Below, one piece after another: positions 1-5,484 of a stretch of DNA of 9,593 bases. The position numbers were made by a program, and so were the translations under genes. This DNA comes from an uncultured Anaerotruncus sp. GTDB taxonomy: Bacteria; Bacillota; Clostridia; Oscillospirales; CAG-272. The notes below the pieces were generated by a model. The model searched no databases. It saw only the letters and a list, made by a program, of their open reading frames with translations, and was not told where the DNA came from. Position 1 is the first letter of the stretch, and each line of letters opens with the position of its first letter. The stretch spans positions 1 through 9,593 of the forward strand of contig CAJLZE010000075.1 of assembly GCA_905210995.1 (NCBI GenBank), written 5' to 3'.

Positions 1-1
1 T

Positions 2-898
2 GAAGACAACGGCATAAGCGTGACGGACGTGGTGTCTGACGACCTGTTGACAAAGGGAGTCATTGACATAAGCATTGACGACCCCGTCAAAATGTATCTC
101 AAAGACATAGGCAAGGTGCCGCTGCTTTCCGCCGAGGAGGAAACGGAGCTTGCGCGTCGTATGCAGGACGGAGACGAGGAGGCGAAAAAATTGCTCAGCG
201 AAGCCAACCTGCGTCTTGTCGTCAGCATCGCAAAGCGATATGTCGGTAAGGGAATGTTCTTCCTTGACCTGATCCAGGAGGGTAACCTCGGTCTGATGAA
301 GGCTGTCGAAAAGTTCGATTACACCAAGGGCTACAAGTTTTCGACATATGCGACATGGTGGATACGCCAGGCGATAAACCGTGCAATTGCCGACCAGGCG
401 AGAACGATAAGGATCCCCGTCCACATGGTCGAGACGATCCACAAGGTCAACAGATATCAGCGCCAGATGCTCCAGGAGCTCGGGCGAGAGGCTACCGCCG
501 ACGAAATAGGCGAAAAAATGGGCATGAGCGCCGATAAGGTGCGCGAGATAATGAAGATCGCACAGGAGCCCGTTTCCCTTGAGACTCCTATCGGCGAGGA
601 GGAGGATACTCACCTCGGCGACTTCATTCCCGATGAGGACACCCCGGCTCCCGCCGACGCCGCATCGCAGACCATACTGCGCGAGGTGCTAGACCGCGAG
701 CTGCACACGCTCACGCCGCGCGAGGAGCACGTCATAAAGCTCCGCTTCGGGCTTTACGACGGCAGATGCCGTACTCTCGAGGAGGTCGGCAAGGAATTTG
801 ACATTACCCGTGAACGTATACGTCAGATAGAAGCGAAGGCGCTGCGCAAGCTGCGTCACCCCAGCCGTGCAAGACATCTGCGCGGATTTATAGACTGA
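2..898 (+). CDS. rpoD: RNA polymerase primary sigma factor (RpoD/SigA), 5'-truncated by window edge
   Basis: This is the housekeeping sigma-70 factor, which directs RNA polymerase to -35/-10 promoters. The frame is open to the left edge, so the start lies outside; 298 residues are visible. The opening residues EDNGISV resemble the end of region 1.1. In order follow region 1.2 (about residues 26-60), region 2 with the melting and -10 recognition helix FSTYATWWIRQ at 113-123, region 3 with the usual QEPVSLETPIGEE at about 188-200, and region 4.2 with its helix-turn-helix (RTLEEVGKEFDITRERIRQIEA) at about 257-278, ending HPSR...GFID. All are nearly identical to the family, and the C-terminus is complete. 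The GTG at 20 is not a credible start because the conserved frame continues upstream of it. In Clostridia this gene commonly follows dnaG, which would lie left of the window (inference). Confidence 0.97.
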   Translation, partial: EDNGISVTDVVSDDLLTKGVIDISIDDPVKMYLKDIGKVPLLSAEEETELARRMQDGDEEAKKLLSEANLRLVVSIAKRYVGKGMFFLDLIQEGNLGLMKAVEKFDYTKGYKFSTYATWWIRQAINRAIADQARTIRIPVHMVETIHKVNRYQRQMLQELGREATADEIGEKMGMSADKVREIMKIAQEPVSLETPIGEEEDTHLGDFIPDEDTPAPADAASQTILREVLDRELHTLTPREEHVIKLRFGLYDGRCRTLEEVGKEFDITRERIRQIEAKALRKLRHPSRARHLRGFID

Positions 899-939
899 TA
901 TCCGCGCTGTTTGTGTCATGTCGGTGTTGTAATTTTGCC

Positions 940-1037
940 TATTGCACAAAAAATCAGAATCAAAAACGTTGTATTGCACAAAAAAATCGTGGTAATGCAA
1001 AAAACGGGAGTGATGTATTGGTGTATTGTGCACAATA
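940..1037. repeat. Cluster of TATTGCACAA-like repeats and a TATTGTGCACAATA palindrome
   Basis: TATTGCACAAAAAA occurs at 940-953 and again at 972-985, in both cases followed by (A)TC. A weaker copy, TAATGCAAAAAA, starts at 993. A perfect 14-bp palindrome TATTGTGCACAATA lies at 1024-1037 and shares the TATTG...CACAA arms with a TG insertion. The four elements start 32, 21 and 31 bp apart, close to 3, 2 and 3 helical turns, so one face of the helix could present them all. This resembles a multi-site operator upstream of the lipoprotein promoter. The protein that would bind is unknown. Confidence 0.45.
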
Positions 1038-1079
1038 AAAATGTCGTCGGAACGCGTCATAAGGTCCGTTTGACATTTT
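1038..1079 (+). terminator. Imperfect hairpin, possible terminator of the rpoD transcript
   Basis: AAAATGTC (1038-1045) pairs with GACATTTT (1072-1079), and CGGA (1048-1051) with TCCG (1065-1068), leaving a 13-base loop and small internal mismatches. TTTTGTTT follows the outer arm. The A-rich/T-rich flanks fit a weak intrinsic terminator about 140 bases after rpoD, but the stem is GC-poor. It could equally be an operator or chance in AT-rich DNA. Confidence 0.25.
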
Positions 1080-1106
1080 GTTTACAAATACCGATGAAAT
1101 TCCGAC

Positions 1107-1144
1107 TTGACACTATTCGGATTTTGATGTAAAATAATTATAAT
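1107..1144 (+). promoter_or_regulatory. Sigma-A type promoter for the solute-binding lipoprotein gene
   Basis: A consensus -35 TTGACA (1107-1112) is followed after exactly 17 bp by TAAAAT (1130-1135), 11 of 12 consensus bases, giving a start near 1142. An overlapping alternative uses the perfect -10 TATAAT at 1139-1144, but the hexamer 17 bp upstream of it (TTCGGA) is poor. The first pairing is the better call. Either gives a leader of roughly 50-60 bases. Confidence 0.75.
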
Positions 1145-1157
1145 TCACAGTAGCAGT

Positions 1158-1173
1158 GCGCACGGCGGTGCGC
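1158..1173 (+). promoter_or_regulatory. GC-rich leader hairpin before the lipoprotein RBS
   Basis: GCGCAC (1158-1163) and GTGCGC (1168-1173) form a perfect 6-bp stem with a GGCG loop in the predicted untranslated leader, 9 bases upstream of the Shine-Dalgarno AAGGAGGA (1183-1190). It may stabilise the 5' end of the message or affect translation. There is no U-run behind it, so it is not an intrinsic terminator. Confidence 0.4.
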
Positions 1174-1199
1174 GCCCCTTGCAAGGAGGACACGCAGTT

Positions 1200-3038
1200 A
1201 TGAACAAAAGAGTAATAAGTCTCTTTTTCTGTTTTCTCATGCTGGTAAGCGTTGCGGCAACGGGATGCTCTCTTGTCAATACCGGTAACGGTGAGGATAC
1301 CACAACGAGCACAAACACGACCCCTGCCGAGAGCGGTAACCCGATCACGCTCACAATGTACATACCGTGCGAGAAGCCCGTGGCTGAGGAGGACCGCGCA
1401 AAGGTCGAGGAAGCCATCAATAAGATAACAAAATCAAAGTTCAAGACCCAGATCAAGCTTTATCTGCCCACTCTTGACGAGTATTACAGCACCATCGAAG
1501 GTGTTATGAAGGCTCGCGTCGAGGAAGAAGAGCAGAAGACTCTTGCGGAATCCGAGCTCAAGAAAGCCATCCGCGCTGCAAAGGCCGAAGGCATCGATGC
1601 TGCGGTGGCAGAGTCGAAGTTCTATGCGGAGCACCCCGAATGGGTCAAATATCAGGAGACCGAGGCATCCTCCGACACAGAGGAGACTGTGCCCGAGACC
1701 AAACTCAACGAGCTCGGCATGCCCGAGCTGAAGTATCCCGACGAGCGTGAGAATCAGCTCGATATAATCTGGCTCGGCGGCTACGACCGTCTGATGTCCT
1801 ACGTCAACGACGATCTGCTGCAGCGTCTTGACGAGGAACTTTCCAGCTCCTCCAAGAAGCTGAAACAGTATATCTATGGCGGCGCTCTCGATGCCGTAAA
1901 GACAGCCGGAAACGGTACCTATGCCATCCCCAATAACACCGTTATCGGCGAGTATACCTACCTGCTTCTTAATAAGAGACTTGTTGACAAATATAAATAC
2001 ACCCCGGCCGATCTCACAAACATCGTCAATTGCGAAAACTTCCTTGCAGATATCAAGAAGTACGAGCCCGACGTTCTTCCCATCGTCGGTGATGTGCCGG
2101 TAACTCTTGCAAAGTACTGGAGCATCGACCCCGACACCCTTGCCGTTGATTACGACAAGTTCAACGTCATCGGTCACTGCATAAACGACAGCGCGACGCT
2201 CGGCTCCATGTTCAGCTTCGCGGGTGTGTTCGGCAACAAAGCCGACGGTTCGAACACGACCGAATTTGCAAAGCAGCTTCTTGCCATCCGCAAATACAAG
2301 GATCTCAACTACATCACCACCGACACCAACACCACTAAGGAATACGCGGTGCGCATCGTCAAGGGCGGCGGAGAACTGGTCGAGACCTACGGCGATAAGT
2401 ATTACATGAATGTTGTTGAATCTCCCCGCGCCGGATACGACGATATCTTCGGCAGCATGCTCGGTGTTTCCACCTACACCAGAAGCCTGAAGAGAAGCAT
2501 GGAGATCATCACATACCTTAACACCAACTCCGATCTGCGCAATGTTCTGCAGTACGGTGTTGAGGGCGTCCACTATGAGCTTGACGATGACGGTCTGCTT
2601 CACAGACTCAATCAGAACTACATGATGGACATCAACAAGACCGGCAACGTGTTCATGGCTTACCCCGAAGAAGGTATGCCCAAGAATGTCTGGACCTACG
2701 GCAAGACTCAGAACACCGATGCCAAGACCCTTATGACCCTCGGTCTGCGCTTCAAAGAGGATGATTTCACTGTCTCGGAAAACGCGCAGGCGATAGATAA
2801 TCTGAAGGCTGCCATCAAAGCGGTCAACGATTATTCCGCGCAGGTCGAAAAGAGACTCAATGAGGCAAAGACCATTGAGGAGCTTGAGACGATCATGGCA
2901 GAGGTCGCCGACTGGTTCGGCAGCGATCCCAATGTAAAGGCGATAACAAAGGCGGCAAGTGATATGGATCCCACGCCTTCTCCCAACTCCGTATACTTTA
3001 CATGGCTTAAAGACAATAAGTTCATTCAGGACGAATAA
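1200..3038 (+). CDS. Extracellular solute-binding lipoprotein (ABC transporter family 1 type)
   Basis: A lipid-anchored, surface-exposed binding protein that probably captures a sugar or oligosaccharide for an ABC importer; the ligand cannot be read from the sequence. The 612-residue product starts at the ATG at 1200, which has AAGGAGGA (1183-1190) 9 bases upstream; a TTG at 1179 in the same frame precedes that site and is rejected. Residues 1-22 are a lipoprotein signal peptide (positive MNKR, hydrophobic core, ATG before Cys23, the lipidation site), followed by a Thr/Ser/Asn-rich linker to about 47. The binding domain starts at PITLTMYIP (48-56), with family-like stretches LDIIWLGGYDRLMSYV (187-202) and the NYGVEG-like QYGVEGVHY (451-459) resembling LplA-type lipoproteins. 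Residues 102-165 form a highly charged, probably helical insertion. No permease or ATPase gene adjoins it, so it is either an orphan or served by a shared transporter. The gene is intact. Confidence 0.85.
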   Translation: MNKRVISLFFCFLMLVSVAATGCSLVNTGNGEDTTTSTNTTPAESGNPITLTMYIPCEKPVAEEDRAKVEEAINKITKSKFKTQIKLYLPTLDEYYSTIEGVMKARVEEEEQKTLAESELKKAIRAAKAEGIDAAVAESKFYAEHPEWVKYQETEASSDTEETVPETKLNELGMPELKYPDERENQLDIIWLGGYDRLMSYVNDDLLQRLDEELSSSSKKLKQYIYGGALDAVKTAGNGTYAIPNNTVIGEYTYLLLNKRLVDKYKYTPADLTNIVNCENFLADIKKYEPDVLPIVGDVPVTLAKYWSIDPDTLAVDYDKFNVIGHCINDSATLGSMFSFAGVFGNKADGSNTTEFAKQLLAIRKYKDLNYITTDTNTTKEYAVRIVKGGGELVETYGDKYYMNVVESPRAGYDDIFGSMLGVSTYTRSLKRSMEIITYLNTNSDLRNVLQYGVEGVHYELDDDGLLHRLNQNYMMDINKTGNVFMAYPEEGMPKNVWTYGKTQNTDAKTLMTLGLRFKEDDFTVSENAQAIDNLKAAIKAVNDYSAQVEKRLNEAKTIEELETIMAEVADWFGSDPNVKAITKAASDMDPTPSPNSVYFTWLKDNKFIQDE

Positions 3039-3057
3039 TATCCGCATGGATAAAAGA

Positions 3058-3093
3058 AACGCCCCGTGCCGCAATCTTGCGGCGCGGGGCGTT
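3058..3093. terminator. Strong hairpin terminator between convergent genes
   Basis: AACGCCCCG (3058-3066) pairs perfectly with CGGGGCGTT (3085-3093); a T-G wobble and GCCGC/GCGGC continue the stem to a loop of about six bases (AATCTT, 3073-3078). It starts 19 bases after the lipoprotein stop codon. On the plus strand it is followed by U-poor GTTCGTGC-type sequence, whereas on the minus strand the stem leads into TCTTTTATCC. It is therefore a better intrinsic terminator for the minus-strand S1 gene, and probably also protects or ends the plus-strand transcript. Confidence 0.8.
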
Positions 3094-3134
3094 CGTGCTT
3101 CGACCGATTTCGCAGAGCGGAAGAGAAACGGGCT

Positions 3135-4085
3135 TCAGAAAACCGTTTCAACTACTTTTTTTGATTCGGCAGGGGAGTATCGCCATATGTCCATGTGCGG
3201 AGTTTTCTCGCAATCAACAAAATATTTTATCGGAGCCGGAACTTGAGGCAGAGTGTGTGCGTCAATGAGCACGAGCTTGACTTTCATCCTTTCGGGAATT
3301 ATACTTTTTATGTAAACGGCTGCCGTGTCGCCGATATTCAGCTCATCTTCGGCACTTCCGATGCGCGGCTCCGCAAGCCCGGCAAGATTAGGCGTCAGCT
3401 CAAAGAATATGCCGTAGTTTTCTATGCTTCTGACTATTCCGGGCACTGTTTGCCCCACCGCAAAGAGCGCCGCATTTTCTTCCCATGTGCCGAGCAGCTC
3501 CTTTTGCGAAAGGTATAGCCGCCCCGTGTCGGGATCGACCGTTTTTACCACAGCGTAGGCATAGCCGCCGCAGAACAGGCGGTCACGCGGGTGAGATATC
3601 CGCGAAACGGACAGGCTGTCTACCGGCAGGAGCGACGATATCCCGCAGCCGATGTCGGCAAACGCTCCGAAGCTTTCAAGATGTGTGATCTTGATCTGAA
3701 TTATGTCGCCGGGGATAAGGTCTGCGATATAGTTCATCGCGCATTCGCGCTGCGCTTCACGGCGCGACAGATGCGCCACCGTTTTTCCGCCTGCGGTATC
3801 GACGGACATTATTTTGAAGCATACGGGCTTGCCCACGCGTGTGATGACGGCTATGTCCTTCAGCTGCTCGCCGGGCCGGCACCAAACAGCCTCCTCGCGC
3901 GGTATTATGCCCTCGATCCCTCCGAGGTCAAGGTGGAGGTTCATTCCGCTGTCGCACATCAGCGCGCTCTCCTCAAGTATCGCTCCTGTTGCCATGGCGC
4001 GTTCAAGCCCCGCCGCCGAGCCGAGAAACAGTCTGTTCTCGGGTGTGTGTATGAGCATTCCTTCGGGTTTGTACTTTCGTGTCAT
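3135..4085 (-). CDS. S1-domain RNA-binding protein (ribosomal protein S1-like, three domains)
   Basis: A 316-residue protein built of S1 (OB-fold) RNA-binding repeats. It probably contacts mRNA or the ribosome, but whether it does the job of ribosomal protein S1 is not shown. Three S1 units are visible: a degenerate one at about 33-108 (LHLDLGGIEGIIPREEA), one at about 122-196 (PGDIIQIKITHLESFGAFADI, then YLSQKELLGTW) and one at about 207-275 (VGQTVPGIVRSIENYGIFFEL). A 40-residue tail ends RYSPAESKKVVETVF. I chose the ATG at 4085 because, read on the minus strand, GAAGGAAGGA lies 9 bases upstream. An ATG seven codons further up (4106) has no well-placed site, and extension to 4220 gives non-conserved residues. 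The gene stands alone, convergent with the lipoprotein gene and divergent from rplM; I find no clear minus-strand promoter. It is shorter than the four-to-six-domain S1 proteins of many bacteria. Confidence 0.85.
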   Translation of the reverse strand: MTRKYKPEGMLIHTPENRLFLGSAAGLERAMATGAILEESALMCDSGMNLHLDLGGIEGIIPREEAVWCRPGEQLKDIAVITRVGKPVCFKIMSVDTAGGKTVAHLSRREAQRECAMNYIADLIPGDIIQIKITHLESFGAFADIGCGISSLLPVDSLSVSRISHPRDRLFCGGYAYAVVKTVDPDTGRLYLSQKELLGTWEENAALFAVGQTVPGIVRSIENYGIFFELTPNLAGLAEPRIGSAEDELNIGDTAAVYIKSIIPERMKVKLVLIDAHTLPQVPAPIKYFVDCEKTPHMDIWRYSPAESKKVVETVF

Positions 4086-4106
4086 ATCCGTATATCCTTC
4101 CTTCAT

Positions 4107-4181
4107 GATCAATTGATCCGGTCCTTTGCTAAATGATATTAACAAATCGGCGCAGATATGCCGGGGCGGATAAGATATCTT
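4107..4181. promoter_or_regulatory. Two perfect palindromes upstream of the S1-protein gene
   Basis: GATCAATTGATC at 4107-4118 is a perfect 12-bp palindrome directly upstream of the S1 gene's ribosome binding site. AAGATATCTT at 4172-4181 is a perfect 10-bp palindrome 54 bp further up. Both fall in the expected leader or promoter zone of the minus-strand gene and could be protein-binding sites. AT-rich palindromes of this length also arise by chance, and no known consensus is matched. Confidence 0.3.
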
Positions 4182-4213
4182 TCCCATACACAAAAAATGA
4201 CGTGCGAGATATG

Positions 4214-4292
4214 GGGGCAAAAAGGGGCAAAATCGTGAGAAAACGTGAGATAATACGGTGCTAAATTAAAAAATCGAAAAAATGCGGAAAAA
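4214..4292 (+). promoter_or_regulatory. Phased A-tracts and 10-bp repeats upstream of the rplM promoter (UP-element-like)
   Basis: From 4214 the sequence runs in four consecutive 10-base units, GGGGCAAAAA, GGGGCAAAAT, CGTGAGAAAA and CGTGAGATAA. Further A-tracts follow at 4268-4273, 4277-4282 and 4288-4292, ending four bases before the -35 box. Most A-tract centres are 9-11 bp apart, or about two turns apart, which is the spacing that bends DNA. This fits an UP element or curved activating region in front of a strong ribosomal-protein promoter; function is inferred. Confidence 0.5.
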
Positions 4293-4296
4293 GCTA

Positions 4297-4325
4297 TTGA
4301 CAAGTCGGTGCCGGCATGGTATAAT
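4297..4325 (+). promoter_or_regulatory. Perfect-consensus sigma-A promoter of rplM-rpsI
   Basis: TTGACA (4297-4302) and TATAAT (4320-4325) are both exact consensus and separated by the optimal 17 bp. Transcription should start near 4332, leaving a leader of about 40 bases before rplM. Such a strong promoter suits a ribosomal protein operon. Confidence 0.93.
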
Positions 4326-4329
4326 ATGC

Positions 4330-4344
4330 GAGTTGAAAGAACTC
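4330..4344 (+). promoter_or_regulatory. Small hairpin at the start of the rplM leader
   Basis: GAGTT (4330-4334) and AACTC (4340-4344) form a 5-bp stem around GAAAG, right at the predicted transcription start. Low-GC Gram-positives carry a short L13 leader that is thought to be autoregulated by the ribosomal protein; this could be a relative, but the match is only by position and I cannot confirm the consensus. The GGAGG ribosome binding site at 4358-4362 lies outside the hairpin. Confidence 0.3.
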
Positions 4345-4371
4345 ATAATATAAAAACGGAGGAAAACATCA

Positions 4372-4800
4372 ATGTCCACCTATATGGCGAAAGCCGAGAC
4401 CGTTGAGCGCAAGTGGTATGTGCTGGACGCCGCGGGCAAATCCCTCGGACGTACAGCTGTTGTTGCCGCTAACATACTCCGCGGTAAACACCGTCCCGAA
4501 TTCACCCCTCACACCGACTGCGGTGAATTTGTTATCATCGTCAATGCTGACAAGGCGGTCCTCACCGGTAAGAAATCGGAACAGAAATTCTACCGCCGTC
4601 ACTCCGGATACATCGGAGGACTGAAATCCGTACAGTACAAGCAGATCATGGCCGAGCGCCCCGAGTTTGCAATGGAGCTTGCCGTTAAGGGCATGCTTCC
4701 TCACAACTCCATCGGCCGCAAGTCCGCAACCAGACTCTTCGTCTATGCGGGTCCCGATCACAAGCACGAGGCTCAGCAGCCCGTTGCTTACGACGCCTGA
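4372..4800 (+). CDS. rplM: 50S ribosomal protein L13
   Basis: Large-subunit ribosomal protein L13, an early-assembling protein that binds 23S rRNA. The 142-residue product matches the family length. Visible landmarks are ERKWYVLDAAGKSLGRTA near the N-terminus (12-29), the central TGKKSEQKFYRRHSGYIGG (65-83) and the L13 signature VKGMLPHNSIGRKSATRLF (104-122). The ATG at 4372 has GGAGG at 4358-4362 with 9 bases between. It is the first gene of an operon with rpsI, whose start is 20 bases beyond the stop codon, the conserved bacterial order. The residues before ERKWY (MSTYMAKAETV) are a few longer than in many homologues, but the ribosome binding site supports this start. Confidence 0.98.
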   Translation: MSTYMAKAETVERKWYVLDAAGKSLGRTAVVAANILRGKHRPEFTPHTDCGEFVIIVNADKAVLTGKKSEQKFYRRHSGYIGGLKSVQYKQIMAERPEFAMELAVKGMLPHNSIGRKSATRLFVYAGPDHKHEAQQPVAYDA

Positions 4801-4820
4801 TGCGGAAAGGAGACTGAATC

Positions 4821-5222
4821 ATGTATACAAGTGCAAAGCCTTATTTCTACGGAACAGGCAGAAGAAAGAAATCGGTTGCCCGCGTTCGCGTTTACCCCGG
4901 CACGGGTATGATCACCATCAACGGCAAGGATATCAATGAGTATTTCGGCCTTGAGACGATGAATCTCATCGTCAACCAGCCGTTCGAAGTCACCGGTACC
5001 GCCGGTAAGTTTGACGTTGTCGCGACTGTTGTCGGCGGCGGCTTCTCCGGTCAGGCCGGCGCGATCCGTCACGGACTTTCCCGTGCTCTCGTTCTTGCCG
5101 ACGAAGCAAACAAAGCTCCTCTGAAGGCTGCGGGCTTCCTGACCCGTGACCCTCGTATGAAGGAAAGAAAGAAGTACGGTCTCAAAGCTGCACGTCGTGC
5201 GTCGCAGTTCTCCAAGAGATAA
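4821..5222 (+). CDS. rpsI: 30S ribosomal protein S9
   Basis: Small-subunit ribosomal protein S9, whose basic C-terminal tail reaches the P-site tRNA in the 30S head. The 133-residue product is of normal length. The family hallmarks are YGTGRRKKSVARVRV near the N-terminus (10-24), GGGFSGQAGAIRHGLSRAL (72-90), DPRMKERKKYGLKAARR (110-126) and the invariant terminal SKR-type ending FSKR. AAGGAG at 4807-4812 lies 8 bases before the ATG. It is co-transcribed with rplM, and a strong intrinsic terminator follows 46 bases after its stop codon. Confidence 0.98.
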   Translation: MYTSAKPYFYGTGRRKKSVARVRVYPGTGMITINGKDINEYFGLETMNLIVNQPFEVTGTAGKFDVVATVVGGGFSGQAGAIRHGLSRALVLADEANKAPLKAAGFLTRDPRMKERKKYGLKAARRASQFSKR

Positions 5223-5268
5223 GTTTTTATTTCGGGAGATCGTCGCTGTCAGAGCACAGAGATCGCTT

Positions 5269-5315
5269 CACAAAAGCGCTGCCGCGTTATGCGGCGGCGC
5301 TTTTGTGTTATTTTG
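5269..5315 (+). terminator. Rho-independent terminator of rplM-rpsI
   Basis: The arms 5269-5285 and 5291-5307 form a 17-bp stem (CACAAAAGCGC-TGCCGC against GCGG-CGGCGCTTTTGTG) with a single G-U wobble and a five-base loop, GTTAT. TTATTTTG follows at 5308-5315. This insulates the ribosomal protein operon from the hydrogenase operon. Confidence 0.93.
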
Positions 5316-5357
5316 AAAAATGCACAATTTCGATGATAAAAAGTTCTGCGAAATCGG

Positions 5358-5378
5358 TTAAAAGTATAGACTTTTTAA
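5358..5378. promoter_or_regulatory. Imperfect dyad overlapping the hydC -35 box
   Basis: TTAAAAGT (5358-5365) and ACTTTTTAA (5370-5378) form an inverted repeat with one extra T in the right arm and a four-base centre. The right arm and centre cover the -35 hexamer (5367-5372), where a bound repressor would block polymerase. No regulator is named; the AT-rich composition makes chance symmetry possible. Confidence 0.35.
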
Positions 5379-5395
5379 GAAAAATGTTGTATAAT
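5367..5395 (+). promoter_or_regulatory. Sigma-A type promoter of the hydCBA operon
   Basis: TAGACT (5367-5372, four of six consensus bases) is separated by 17 bp from a perfect TATAAT (5390-5395). The start would be near 5402, giving a leader of about 80 bases before hydC. The weak -35 box is typical of a regulated promoter, and it lies downstream of the rpsI terminator, so the hydrogenase genes form their own unit. Confidence 0.75.
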
Positions 5396-5411
5396 GTTAT
5401 GGTATGATAAC
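5396..5411. promoter_or_regulatory. Dyad GTTAT-N6-ATAAC at the hydC transcription start
   Basis: GTTAT (5396-5400) and ATAAC (5407-5411) are perfect inverted arms, starting immediately after the -10 box and spanning the predicted transcription start, a classic repressor position. Its GTTA/TAAC arms recall the redox repressor Rex, which controls fermentation genes in Clostridia. However, the arms are 8 bp apart rather than the 6 bp in the usual TTGTTAA-N4-TTAACAA site, so Rex is only one possibility. Confidence 0.4.
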
Positions 5412-5484
5412 TTTCGCGGCGCGCGTGCGTCGTATCGGTACGGTTTATTCATAAATATATGTATCAGGAGGAAGGATCCAAGAC

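Larger units (their letters stand above)
899..1199. other. AT-rich intergenic region between rpoD and the lipoprotein gene
   Basis: This 301-base stretch has no credible gene. Short frames inside it lack ribosome binding sites and recognisable protein character. It holds, from left to right, repeated TATTG-CACAA motifs, a 14-bp palindrome, an imperfect hairpin, a sigma-A type promoter and a GC-rich hairpin just before the Shine-Dalgarno site of the lipoprotein gene. Each is listed separately. Confidence 0.8.

Noticed and set aside
20..22. GTG at 20 as the start of rpoD
   Set aside because: The frame is open to base 2 and encodes residues fitting sigma region 1.1, so the gene is cut by the window edge.
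940..1037. DnaA boxes or a replication origin in the repeat cluster
   Set aside because: TATTGCACA differs from the TTATNCACA box at two positions in every copy, and no dnaA/dnaN genes or origin-type unwinding region are present.
911..1132. 73-codon open frame in the rpoD-lipoprotein spacer
   Set aside because: There is no Shine-Dalgarno site, its composition follows the AT-rich spacer, and it overlaps the promoter and repeats.
1179..1181. TTG at 1179 as the start of the lipoprotein gene
   Set aside because: It precedes the Shine-Dalgarno sequence at 1183-1190, and the added residues would spoil the signal peptide's N-terminus. The ATG at 1200 is correctly spaced.
1434..3074. 546-codon open frame on the minus strand under the lipoprotein gene
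   Set aside because: It is a codon-bias shadow of the intact lipoprotein gene. Its composition is not protein-like, and it runs through the terminator hairpin at its start.
4086..4220. Upstream extension of the S1 protein to 4106 or 4220
   Set aside because: No well-spaced ribosome binding site precedes the 4106 ATG, and the residues encoded up to 4220 look like translated intergenic DNA. The ATG at 4085 has GAAGGAAGGA at proper distance.
5320..5361. Thirteen-residue open frame after the rpsI terminator
   Set aside because: There is no ribosome binding site, it lies just after a terminator and upstream of the hydC promoter, and the peptide has no recognisable character.
5396..5411. Standard Rex operator before hydC
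   Set aside because: GTTA and TAAC are 8 bp apart instead of 6, and the outer TT/AA bases do not match. It is kept only as an unassigned dyad.
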